Shown: in pieces, positions 16,826-24,687 of the stretch | Position numbering within the stretch: position 1 is the first letter of the stretch | Layout of the letters: each line of letters begins with the position of its first letter | Source of the DNA: an uncultured Lachnospiraceae bacterium | GTDB taxonomy: Bacteria > Bacillota > Clostridia > Lachnospirales > Lachnospiraceae | Assembly (NCBI GenBank): GCA_946538445.1 | Contig: CAMNGO010000001.1 | Location: 1 to 42,873, forward strand | Direction: 5' to 3' | DNA: 42,873 nucleotides | The notes under the pieces: model-generated | Told to the model about the DNA's origin: nothing | The model's database searches: none | Seen by the model: only the letters and a program-made list of their open reading frames with translations | Program-made: the position numbers and the translations under genes

Positions 16826-17914
16826 TCAGTACTCCAGACTCTCCATATATTTCATGTACTTGACGACCATCAGGGCAATCTTGAATGTGATGGCATCCTC
16901 GAAAACTCTCAGGTCCAGATTGGTGCTCTTCTGAAGCTTATCCAGACGATATACCAAAGTGTTTCTGTGGATGTATAACTGTCGGGAGGTCTCAGACACA
17001 TTCAGACTGTTCTCAAAGAATTTGTTGATGGTGGTCAATGTCTCATCATCGAACTCATCCGGGGATCTGCCCTCGAAGATTTCTTTGATAAACATCTTAC
17101 AAAGTGGCAGCGGAAGCTGATAGATTAGACGGCCGATGCCCAACCGGTTATAGGCGACAATACTGTTGTCCTGATAGAAAATCTTTCCTACGTCCATGGC
17201 CATCTTGGCTTCTTTATAAGAACGGGATACTTCTTTGATCTCATTGACGATGGTTCCGTAAGCCACATTCACTTTTGACAGTGCCTCCGTATTCAGCATG
17301 TCTACGATGACATTGGCTGTTTTCTCCAGGTCCGTGTATTTCTCTCCCGGCTTGACTTCCTTCACCAGAATGATATTCTTTTCATCCACCGCTGTGATAA
17401 AATCTTTGGATTTGGAAGAGAAAATACTGCGAACGATGGAAAAGGCGTTATTATCCTTCTCGGACTGAGTCTCAATGATGAAGACACAGCGCCTTGCGTC
17501 CGTCTCGATATGAAGCTTCTTCGCTCTGTTGTAGATATCCACCAGAAGCAGATTGTCCAGCAGCAGGTTCTTGATAAAATTATCTTTATCAAAACGTTCT
17601 TTATAGGCAACCAGAAGATTCTGAATCTGGAAGGTAGCCATCTTACCAACCATATATACATCGTCCGTCTCACCTTTCACCAGGACGATATATTCCAGCT
17701 GATTGTCATCAAATACCTTAAAAAACTGATAACCCTGCAGTGCCTGACTCTCCGCCAGAGAATCCGCAAATACCAGAACTGCCTCCCTGTATTCTTCAAC
17801 TGCATTCAGGGTAGATGCGAGGGGCTTCCCCTCCGTGTCCATGACACACAGATCTATCCTTGTAATCGCTTTGATACCATCAATGGTATCTTGCAGGATC
17901 TGATTAGAAATCAT
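16826..17914 (-). CDS. CdaR/PucR-type transcriptional regulator
   Basis: A 362-residue DNA-binding protein. The N-terminus (LQDTIDGIKAITRIDLCVMDTEGKPLAST) resembles the putative sugar-diacid recognition domain of CdaR; the middle has a GGDEF-like fold with no catalytic motif; and the C-terminus carries the PucR helix-turn-helix, LNVSETSRQLYIHRNTLVYRLDKL. In CdaR relatives this domain controls sugar-acid or purine genes. No obvious target operon is adjacent, as the neighbours are a protease and cell-wall genes, so a global or distant role is possible. The ATG follows AGGAGAG. An inverted repeat lies just upstream and a terminator follows the gene, so it appears monocistronic. Confidence 0.85.
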   Translation of the reverse strand: MISNQILQDTIDGIKAITRIDLCVMDTEGKPLASTLNAVEEYREAVLVFADSLAESQALQGYQFFKVFDDNQLEYIVLVKGETDDVYMVGKMATFQIQNLLVAYKERFDKDNFIKNLLLDNLLLVDIYNRAKKLHIETDARRCVFIIETQSEKDNNAFSIVRSIFSSKSKDFITAVDEKNIILVKEVKPGEKYTDLEKTANVIVDMLNTEALSKVNVAYGTIVNEIKEVSRSYKEAKMAMDVGKIFYQDNSIVAYNRLGIGRLIYQLPLPLCKMFIKEIFEGRSPDEFDDETLTTINKFFENSLNVSETSRQLYIHRNTLVYRLDKLQKSTNLDLRVFEDAITFKIALMVVKYMKYMESLEY

Positions 17915-17932
17915 ATTACACTCTCCTGTCCC

Positions 17933-17950
17933 TCCTAAATCTTTTTAGGA
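17933..17950. promoter_or_regulatory. Inverted repeat upstream of the CdaR-like gene
   Basis: TCCTAAA (17933-17939) and TTTAGGA (17944-17950) flank four bases. It sits right upstream of the ribosome binding site of the regulator gene, so it could be an autoregulatory operator or a small RNA hairpin near the start. Confidence 0.4.
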
Positions 17951-18084
17951 AATCTATACTATTTACTATATGATTTAGATGCTTATATTGCCATTCTAAT
18001 ACAAATCCCTAAAAATTAAAATAGAAAATGCACAATTTTTTTGTAGAATTTATCTTCATCAACTATATCATTAGACATTTTCCA

Positions 18085-18115
18085 CAAAAAAATGGAGAGG
18101 AATCATCCTCTCCAT
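18085..18115 (-). terminator. Strong intrinsic terminator after the LCP-glycosyltransferase pair
   Basis: ATGGAGAGGA and TCCTCTCCAT form a perfect 10-bp stem around a 4-base loop, followed on the minus strand by seven T including the stem end. It lies 12 bp past the glycosyltransferase stop codon. The rest of the 213-bp gap to the CdaR-like gene is AT-rich and presumably holds that gene's promoter. Confidence 0.9.
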
Positions 18116-18127
18116 CTAATTATTATT

Positions 18128-18877
18128 CTACTCCTTCGTCTCCTCCACCGTCTTTTTAAAGATGGATCCCACGATTTTTTCCCGTATCTTCTGTTCCTTC
18201 CGGAACCATTGATAAAGGCCTGTAAGATGCAGTGTCTCAATCCATTTTGGAACAACTTCCGTCCCGGTCAATACGGATGGTTTGAAACTCTCGATACAGA
18301 TCACCAGATGAGTATTCATCATGGGTACATACTCAGCCAGCATACTGAGCTGTATCTGCGGCGGCAGGCACAGGAAGACAGCATCCGGAATGGTACCGTT
18401 GATCTCATTTACAAGATTCTCCTTGCCAAGCTCTGATTCCTCCGAAAGAATGCCTCCATCGAGAGTGATGGCAGGATAGGCTGACTTCATATCCTCCTTG
18501 AGTGTCTCCAGTTCTTCTTCTCCCGGAGCCACCACAAATATCTCCCGGGATTCCCGGGAAAGTCTTCCCATAAGCCTTCTCAGATACTCTTCTGCATATT
18601 GACCGTTCCCCGTGGGGTTCTCCCCCTCGAAAACGGTGTGGGCAATGGCATGCTCCATATAGATATCCCCGGGAAGGACCAGGTTACAACTATCTACAGA
18701 CTGGGCTGCCCAATCATGAGACTGACAAAACAACGAACTCTCTGCGGTATGGAAGAAAATTGTGCTCAGTTCTTTCCGGTTAATATAATTCATGGTGATA
18801 TTGACCGCTTTGTCCGGAAAGACTACGGAAACATCTATGCCAAGCACATCAACCACTTTCCTGGTATGTTCTTTCAT
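18128..18877 (-). CDS. WecG/TagA/CpsF-like glycosyltransferase, divergent
   Basis: A 249-residue protein resembling the GT26 family, whose TagA and WecG members transfer N-acetylmannosamine to undecaprenyl-linked GlcNAc in wall teichoic acid and enterobacterial common antigen synthesis. Supporting segments are VLGIDVSVVFPDKAVN at the N-terminus, YPAITLDGGILSEES, then DAVFLCLPPQIQLSMLAE where the family has its conserved glycine-rich and Pro-Lys-Gln-Glu-like region. The usual PDG catalytic segment appears as LVLPGDIY, and the PKQE motif as PPQI, so activity may be altered or lost. No membrane segment is obvious. It follows the LCP-like gene by 31 bp, consistent with a wall-polymer role. Confidence 0.6.
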   Translation of the reverse strand: MKEHTRKVVDVLGIDVSVVFPDKAVNITMNYINRKELSTIFFHTAESSLFCQSHDWAAQSVDSCNLVLPGDIYMEHAIAHTVFEGENPTGNGQYAEEYLRRLMGRLSRESREIFVVAPGEEELETLKEDMKSAYPAITLDGGILSEESELGKENLVNEINGTIPDAVFLCLPPQIQLSMLAEYVPMMNTHLVICIESFKPSVLTGTEVVPKWIETLHLTGLYQWFRKEQKIREKIVGSIFKKTVEETKE

Positions 18878-18908
18878 ATACAGTTCCTTTCTATTCGCAT
18901 ATCCACGA

Positions 18909-20237
18909 TTACTCGGAAACTCCTACGTTGGTGTGGTCTGTTCCGACATAAATCTGAATATCGCCACCGGTATCAATATCTCCGACAGAAACATCTGCGC
19001 CGCTAAAATAGCGCAACAGGTCTTCCCCGATTCCATCCCTCTTCAGGATGATCCGGGTTGTAGAGATGGGGCCTTCATCCTGGTAGGTGTCAACCAGGGT
19101 AATATTATAGCCCTCATCCTCCAGATAATACTGCCACTCGCTTGCCAGTCCCTGCACGTAAGCGGCATTATAGATCTCAATAGACAAGTTCTTGGAATCT
19201 CCGTTGTCCTCATCAAAAGAATCTTCATTGGATTCATCATCCGAATCGTTTCCCAGGGAAGAATAGGAAGCTGCCTGGGCGGACAAAGTGGCTACCTGAA
19301 GCTGTGCTTTCTGGCTGTCAATCAGAAAAGTATTTCCAGACTCACTTCCCTGAAGGATACGCAGAGTGAGAAAATCACTGTTTTTAGCTGCCTTCAATGT
19401 CTCCTTAAACAAATCCATGGACCTGCCCTGAGAGGATTCCACCTGCTTCTGGTATGCTTTCACTATAGCGGCAGCTTTCTTTTTTGCACGCAATCTGCTC
19501 ATGAACTTGTCCGTATATTCGTTCATGCGCTCCAGACGATTGGACTCCTGGGCACTGGTTCCGTCAAGATGGGTAATGTAGGCAAAGGCATCTTTAGCGG
19601 AAAGCTGTACTTCACCCTCCTCAATCTTGCGTAGGATCCCTTCCGAATCACGGTAAGTAACAGGGTCATTCAGAGTAAGGTTCACATAATCTACGGTATC
19701 CATAAAGGAGATTGCCCCGGCTGCCGTCATGTGATCCCATCCGTCCACTTTTACATTCAACATCTCAGCAATGATATCACTGAGAATCTCATATCGTTCT
19801 GTTCCGGTATAAGCTCTCTCTATATCCCTGAATTCCACCGTTGAGCCGACTTCGCCCATCTTCTTGGCAAGGGTCTTCTGTGTCTTCCGGTTCACCTGAG
19901 TCTGCGCGTTCTCCGGGATGAAGAGGAAATTCATGGCATGGGTGTCTTTGTTGATCATGGAAAGGATAATGTACTCGTACATATCGTCCTCGCTGTCCAC
20001 AAAGAGCAGGATGGATTCCTCACTCTTATCATCCACTTTCACCTGGGTCGGTTCTTCCTGCTCCACAGGTTTCTCTTCAGATTCCTTGGCAGCTTTCTTA
20101 AAGTCATAAAAACTGCCTGTGATATATTTTGTCATCCCCTGAAAAGATCCGAGCCCGATTGCTGCCATAAGCAGAGCTACAACTACAACCTTCAATAATA
20201 GGGAGAGTATGGTTTTTATCATACCTGGCTTCTTCAT
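18909..20237 (-). CDS. LCP (LytR-CpsA-Psr)-like membrane protein with LytR C-terminal domain
   Basis: LCP proteins move anionic polymers from lipid carriers onto peptidoglycan outside the membrane. This 442-residue protein has one N-terminal membrane segment near residues 8-32, an acidic linker, an LCP-like domain (about 70-260; MTAAGAISFMDTVDYVNLTL aligns with the family's D-x-LGGV region) and a C-terminal LytR_C domain after an Asp/Ser/Asn-rich linker near residue 330. Several family signatures are altered: the RDT motif appears as IPENAQT, and the Arg-rich YxRxR segment as YITHLDGT, though NRLERM keeps two Arg. It may be a degenerate or specialised LCP. A good promoter lies 55 bp upstream. 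Confidence 0.75.
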   Translation of the reverse strand: MKKPGMIKTILSLLLKVVVVALLMAAIGLGSFQGMTKYITGSFYDFKKAAKESEEKPVEQEEPTQVKVDDKSEESILLFVDSEDDMYEYIILSMINKDTHAMNFLFIPENAQTQVNRKTQKTLAKKMGEVGSTVEFRDIERAYTGTERYEILSDIIAEMLNVKVDGWDHMTAAGAISFMDTVDYVNLTLNDPVTYRDSEGILRKIEEGEVQLSAKDAFAYITHLDGTSAQESNRLERMNEYTDKFMSRLRAKKKAAAIVKAYQKQVESSQGRSMDLFKETLKAAKNSDFLTLRILQGSESGNTFLIDSQKAQLQVATLSAQAASYSSLGNDSDDESNEDSFDEDNGDSKNLSIEIYNAAYVQGLASEWQYYLEDEGYNITLVDTYQDEGPISTTRIILKRDGIGEDLLRYFSGADVSVGDIDTGGDIQIYVGTDHTNVGVSE

Positions 20238-20291
20238 GATGCCCTCCTAACTGCATTGATATGATCTCTTAAGACCAATTGACATTGATTA

Positions 20292-20320
20292 AGTATATCA
20301 AATATATTGCTCCATTTCAA
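20292..20320 (-). promoter_or_regulatory. Sigma-A promoter for the LCP-like/glycosyltransferase pair
   Basis: TTGAAA (20315-20320) and TATACT (20292-20297) are 17 bases apart on the minus strand, between the M24 peptidase stop and the LCP-like start. Both hexamers are close to consensus. Confidence 0.7.
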
Positions 20321-20328
20321 GTTTTGGC

Positions 20329-22116
20329 TTAATCTTTCAGCAATGCCGTGGCCTCCTGCAGCCATTTTCTTTCTTCAGAAGGTAGATAAGGGGCTATTTT
20401 TTCATAGACTTTCGCATGGTAGGCATTGAGCCATGCAATCTCTTTTTTTGTCATATTTTCCGTCAGAATTGCTTCTTTTTCAAAGGGCACCATAGTGAGG
20501 GGCTCGAAATGCAGGAAGGAATCATACTCCGGATCTTTGCAGCATACGATCATATTCTCAAGGCGTATTCCGAACTCTCCTTCCAGATAGACGCCCGGTT
20601 CATCGGAAGTGATCATGCCTTCCTGAAGGACGCACTCCTTCTCACGGAAAGGATACGTGCGATAGCGGAAGGAATTGGGGCCTTCATGGACATTTAACAG
20701 ATATCCCACACCATGTCCTGTCCCATGTTTATAATCAATTCCCAGTTCCCACAGCGGCATCCTGGCGAGAATATCCAGGCTTTGGCTGCTGCACCCTTCT
20801 TTAAAACGTGCCGCGCTGAGGTTGATATGTGACCGCAGAACGGCCGTGTACATTTCTTTTTCTTTTCTGGTCAAAGGTCCCATGGCAAAGGTTCTGGTAG
20901 TGTCAGTGGTTCCCTCCAGATAATGTCCACCGGTGTCCACCAGGAGAAATCCTTTCGCTTCCACAGGGCGATCCGTCTCCTCATCCGCACTGTAGTGGAT
21001 GATGGCACCATGATCTCCATAGCCTATGATCGGAGAGAAACTCTCTTCCACATAGTTGCCTTGTTCTTTTCGGAGTCTAACCAGATGATCTGCCAGGGAT
21101 ACCTCCGTCTCACCCTGCTCAACCGCATGCTTTTTCAGATAGTACATGAATCTGGTAAGGGCGACACCGTCTTTGATATGAGCCAGTCTCTGATTCTCAA
21201 CCTCCACGGGATTTTTCACCGCCTTCAGGATCTCTGTAGGATTATCTTTCTGTATGTGTCTGATTCCTTCGGGAATGGAGGAAACCAGCAGATAATTTGT
21301 TTTGGAAGGTTCATAGAGGATTGATATATCTGCAGGCAGGCCGGCGATATCCTCATAGATCTGATAGTACTCCTCCGTCCGGATCCCATTTTCACGGAGA
21401 TAATCTTTCATCCCGGCATCAAGGCAACTCTTCTGAAGGTACCAGGTAATCTGATCCTGGCAGATGACAAGATAGCTTAATACTACCGGGGTATGCTCCA
21501 CATCATTTCCCCGCACATTCAGGAGCCAGCAGATGTCATCCAGGGAAGCCAGGAGAAAAGCATCCGCATCCAGCTCCCTCATCTTCTCCCGAACGGTACG
21601 GATCTTATCGGAACAGTTTTGGCCACTGTACTCCTGTGGCAGAATCCAGGCAGGTTTTGCTGACATGGCGGGACGGTCTTCCCAGATTGCGTTCACCAGA
21701 TCCAGATCCGTCTCCAGGCGTGCTCCAGCCTTCTGTACGATACGATTGTATCGTTCTGCCTGATCCGCCATCATACATCGCCCGTCAAAGGCAAAGACCA
21801 TACCCTTCTCCAGATTCTCCTTGAGGTATTCCTCGATGGTGGGAACCCCTTTCTCCCCCATTTTAAACAGGGTGATCCCGCTGCCCTGCAGCTGGTTTGC
21901 AGCCTGTAAAAAATATCTGCCATCCGTCCACAGACCTGCCATGTCTTTCATGACAAGCAGGGTTCCCGCAGATCCCGTGAATCCGGATATATATGCGCGG
22001 CTTTTAAAATATTCCCCCACATTTTCGGACCCATGAAAATCATCCGTGGGAATCAGATAAGCGTGGATGTGGAATCTGTCCATCTCTTTTCTCAGTAACC
22101 TTAATTGTTCTCTCAT
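20329..22116 (-). CDS. Xaa-Pro aminopeptidase, long three-domain M24B type
   Basis: Removes N-terminal residues preceding proline. About 595 aa, matching the long eukaryote-like aminopeptidase P with two creatinase-like N-terminal domains (MREQLRLLRKEMDRFHIHAY, GFTGSAGTLLVM, LWTDGRYFLQA) and a C-terminal pita-bread catalytic domain. Metal ligands are visible in VDTGGHYLEGTTDTTRT (two Asp), HGTGHGVGYLLNVHEGP (His), ITSDEPGVYLEGEFGIRLEN (two Glu). The start at 22116 is chosen because GAGG lies seven bases upstream; ATG codons at 22137 and 22122 are less well placed. The promoter for the LCP-like pair follows directly after the stop. Confidence 0.92.
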   Translation of the reverse strand: MREQLRLLRKEMDRFHIHAYLIPTDDFHGSENVGEYFKSRAYISGFTGSAGTLLVMKDMAGLWTDGRYFLQAANQLQGSGITLFKMGEKGVPTIEEYLKENLEKGMVFAFDGRCMMADQAERYNRIVQKAGARLETDLDLVNAIWEDRPAMSAKPAWILPQEYSGQNCSDKIRTVREKMRELDADAFLLASLDDICWLLNVRGNDVEHTPVVLSYLVICQDQITWYLQKSCLDAGMKDYLRENGIRTEEYYQIYEDIAGLPADISILYEPSKTNYLLVSSIPEGIRHIQKDNPTEILKAVKNPVEVENQRLAHIKDGVALTRFMYYLKKHAVEQGETEVSLADHLVRLRKEQGNYVEESFSPIIGYGDHGAIIHYSADEETDRPVEAKGFLLVDTGGHYLEGTTDTTRTFAMGPLTRKEKEMYTAVLRSHINLSAARFKEGCSSQSLDILARMPLWELGIDYKHGTGHGVGYLLNVHEGPNSFRYRTYPFREKECVLQEGMITSDEPGVYLEGEFGIRLENMIVCCKDPEYDSFLHFEPLTMVPFEKEAILTENMTKKEIAWLNAYHAKVYEKIAPYLPSEERKWLQEATALLKD

Positions 22117-22138
22117 AATCATGCCTCGTTTTATCATG

Positions 22139-22163
22139 AAAAGAGGGGATATGATCTCCCCCT
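22139..22163 (-). terminator. Weak terminator-like hairpin after galE
   Basis: On the minus strand AGGGG and CCCCT pair around about 10 bases and are followed by CTTTTC. The stem is short, so this may be a weak terminator or a partial read-through point between galE and the M24 peptidase gene. Confidence 0.4.
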
Positions 22164-22178
22164 TTTATTTATCGATCT

Positions 22179-23192
22179 TTATTTCTTTATATAACCGTCC
22201 GGATTGTTGGACTGCCAGTGGTAGGAATCCGCACACATTTCCTCGATTCCGTACTGAGCCTTCCAGCCCAGCTCCTTCTCCGCTTTGGAAGGATCCGAAT
22301 AACAGGTTGCGATGTCACCGGGACGCCGGGGTTTTATTTCGTAAGGGATGTCATGTCCGCAGGCCTTGGCATATGCTTTGACCACATCCATGACACTGTA
22401 GCCATTGCCGGTGCCGAGATTATAGATGCTCACACCGGGTTTCAGATGTTCGATGGCCTTGAGATGTCCTACGGCAAGGTCAACCACATGGATATAGTCC
22501 CTGACTCCCGTTCCGTCCGGCGTATCATAGTCATCTCCGAATATCCCTAATTTCTCCAGTTTCCCCACTGCCACTTTTGCGATATAAGGTACCAGATTAT
22601 TGGGGATACCCTTTGGATCCTCCCCGATCAGGCCCGATGGATGCGCACCGATGGGATTGAAATAGCGAAGGAGGGTCACATTCCACTCAGGATCGCTGAC
22701 ACACAGATCTGTGAGGATCTGCTCGATCATTCCCTTGGTCTGGCCATAAGGATTGGTAATCTGTCCCTTGGGACAGTTTTCAGTGATAGGTATCTCCTTC
22801 GGATCCCCGTAGACCGTGGCAGAAGAGCTGAATACGATCTTCTTGCAGCCGGTCTTACGCATGGCGTCGCATAAGAACAGGGTTCCGGTTATGTTATTGT
22901 GATAGTACTCCAGGGGTTTTGCTACGGATTCGCCCACAGCTTTATATCCTGCAAAATGAATGACTGCTTCCGGTTTTTCCTTCTCAAAGACTTCTTTCAG
23001 AAAGTCCTTATCCAGCAGATCTCCTTCATAAAATGTGAGTTTCTTTCCCGTGATCTTCTCTACACGGTCCAGGGCTTCCTGACAAGAATTATACAGATTG
23101 TCCACCACCACGACTTCGTAATCGAGGTTTAATAGTTCTACACAAGTATGGCTGCCGATGTATCCCGCTCCGCCTGTCACCAAAATCTTCAT
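22179..23192 (-). CDS. galE: UDP-glucose 4-epimerase
   Basis: Interconverts UDP-glucose and UDP-galactose using bound NAD, for galactose use and surface polysaccharide precursors. The 337-residue protein starts MKILVTGGAGYIGSHT (NAD-binding GxxGxxG), with FAGYKAVGES, FSSSATVYGDP (catalytic Ser region), NPYGQTKGMIE (catalytic Tyr and Lys), LRYFNPIGAHPSG, and GTGNGYSVMDVV near the end. Motifs, order and length are those of canonical GalE. GAGGAAG precedes the ATG. It has its own promoter candidate and is not part of the hyp operon, though it lies immediately after it. Confidence 0.95.
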   Translation of the reverse strand: MKILVTGGAGYIGSHTCVELLNLDYEVVVVDNLYNSCQEALDRVEKITGKKLTFYEGDLLDKDFLKEVFEKEKPEAVIHFAGYKAVGESVAKPLEYYHNNITGTLFLCDAMRKTGCKKIVFSSSATVYGDPKEIPITENCPKGQITNPYGQTKGMIEQILTDLCVSDPEWNVTLLRYFNPIGAHPSGLIGEDPKGIPNNLVPYIAKVAVGKLEKLGIFGDDYDTPDGTGVRDYIHVVDLAVGHLKAIEHLKPGVSIYNLGTGNGYSVMDVVKAYAKACGHDIPYEIKPRRPGDIATCYSDPSKAEKELGWKAQYGIEEMCADSYHWQSNNPDGYIKK

Positions 23193-23278
23193 TATCTTCC
23201 TCTCTTTCCGGGGCTCCCACTATAATGGAACGTCATTATCTCTGTGATGTCGATTATACTTACAGCAAAGTCCTTATT

Positions 23279-23307
23279 ATCTTAGCATCGGGTATGGAAA
23301 AAGTCAA
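23279..23307 (-). promoter_or_regulatory. Candidate promoter for galE
   Basis: TTGACT (23302-23307) and TAAGAT (23279-23284) lie 17 bases apart on the minus strand. A perfect TATAAT also occurs at 23253-23258 but has no good -35, so two start sites are possible. The region sits between the TM1266-like gene and galE. Confidence 0.5.
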
Positions 23308-23322
23308 TTTATCCGCCGGATA

Positions 23323-23595
23323 CTAGTCGCCGGACTGATATTTGGCATAAGCCGCCTTGGCTGTGACCCCTCTGATCCGCCCGATCTTTCCGGACAGGCT
23401 GCTGATCACATTCTGTGGAGCATCCAGCACAAGGCTTATAATATTGATTTTTTTCTCCCGGTATGGAATTCCCATCCGCCCGATCACAAAGGACGCGTAT
23501 TCATGAATCACCTGATTCAGTTCTTCCGTTTTCTCCGGATCTTCCACAATGATGGACAATGCAGCGATCCTGTTATCTGTCTTGGTCTCTGTCAT
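23323..23595 (-). CDS. TM1266-family putative hydrogenase-system regulator (ACT/NikR-like fold)
   Basis: A 90-residue protein with the TM1266 family look: RIAALSIIVEDPEKTEELNQ, then YASFVIGRMGIPYREKKINI, then ISLVLDAPQNVISSLSGKIG. Family members usually sit with [FeFe]-hydrogenase maturation genes and are annotated as putative regulators, but their ligand and activity are not established. The start at 23595 follows a GGAGG site at 11 bases, and is preferred over the ATG at 23613. Here it is the last gene of the nifHDK-like/hypFCDE operon, about 70 bp after hypE, instead of being near hydEFG genes. It has no DNA-binding motif that I can see. Confidence 0.75.
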   Translation of the reverse strand: MTETKTDNRIAALSIIVEDPEKTEELNQVIHEYASFVIGRMGIPYREKKINIISLVLDAPQNVISSLSGKIGRIRGVTAKAAYAKYQSGD

Positions 23596-23666
23596 AGTTT
23601 TCCGGACCTCCATGGTTTTTAAGTATTGCCAATGTCTCTTGCATTCCGAAAGTACCGAATAAGCAC

Positions 23667-24671
23667 TTAACAGATTCTTGGCAGAAGTTCTCCACCGGGC
23701 GGGGGAAGCAAGGTCTGCGCACCAATCTCGGTCGTTACCACAACCCGGCCGGGCTGGTCCTCCGTCACCTCTCCGATGATGGCAGCCTGGGCGGAAGGTT
23801 TCAAGGTGTGCAGCACCTCCACCAGTTTTTCGGCATACTGCCGGGGGGCGAAGACAACCAGACGTCCTTCACAGGCCAGGTATAAAGGCTCCAGGCCCAG
23901 CATACCACAAACACCCTGCACGCTCTCCTGTACCGGAATCTTTGCCCGGTCCAGGAGGATTCCGACTCCGCTCTGCTCTGCAATCTCATACAGCACGGTT
24001 CCTACGCCTCCGCGGGTGGCGTCCCGTATCACATGGATGTCCTGAGTCACACCCAGCATGGACTCCACGCATTCCCACAAAGGTGCACAGTCACTGGTCA
24101 CCTCTGCATCAATGCCCAGATCCTCTCTCGCAAGAAGGATGGTCAATCCATGACGTCCGATGTCGCCGCTTACGATGATGGCATCTCCGGGACGGGCAGA
24201 AAAACCGGAAGTCCGGACTCCTTCCTGGAGGGTTCCGATTCCCGTGGTGGTAATGAATACACCGTCCACCTGACCCTTTCCCGCGACTTTGGTATCTCCG
24301 GCTACAATCCTGACACCTGCTTCTGCTGCTGTTTTCTCCATGGCCGAAGCGATTCTCTCCAGCTTCTCCATGGAGTAACCCTCCTCGATGACAAAGGCAC
24401 AGGAGAGATACCTTGGTCTGGCACCCATACAGGCCAGATCATTCACTGTACCGCAGATGGAAAGTTTTCCTATATTGCCCCCGGGGAATTCCTGGGGAGA
24501 GACGATAAATCCATCCGTGGTGAATGCGATTTTCTCAGTATCCAGCGAAAGGACCGCAGCATCATCACTGGTGAGGTCCGGATTGGAAAAGTGTTTTTTA
24601 AATACCTGATCGATCAATTCATTTGTCTGTTTTCCTCCTGCGCCATGGGCAAGAGTCACTGTTTTATCCAT
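23667..24671 (-). CDS. hypE: Hydrogenase maturation protein HypE (cyanide-group formation)
   Basis: With HypF, HypE makes the cyanide ligands of the Fe(CN)2CO centre: HypF carbamoylates the C-terminal Cys, then HypE dehydrates it to a thiocyanate using ATP. The 334-residue protein has the AIR synthase-like fold signature LAHGAGGKQTNELI at the start, SDDAAVLSLD, GTVNDLACMGARP and DATRGGVGTVLYE, and it ends in PRIC, exactly the conserved terminal motif whose Cys carries the group. The start at 24671 follows AAAGGA. It follows hypD by 16 bp, in the order nifHDK-like, hypF, hypC, hypD, hypE. Confidence 0.95.
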   Translation of the reverse strand: MDKTVTLAHGAGGKQTNELIDQVFKKHFSNPDLTSDDAAVLSLDTEKIAFTTDGFIVSPQEFPGGNIGKLSICGTVNDLACMGARPRYLSCAFVIEEGYSMEKLERIASAMEKTAAEAGVRIVAGDTKVAGKGQVDGVFITTTGIGTLQEGVRTSGFSARPGDAIIVSGDIGRHGLTILLAREDLGIDAEVTSDCAPLWECVESMLGVTQDIHVIRDATRGGVGTVLYEIAEQSGVGILLDRAKIPVQESVQGVCGMLGLEPLYLACEGRLVVFAPRQYAEKLVEVLHTLKPSAQAAIIGEVTEDQPGRVVVTTEIGAQTLLPPPGGELLPRIC

Positions 24672-24687
24672 AGTACTGTCCTTTCTT

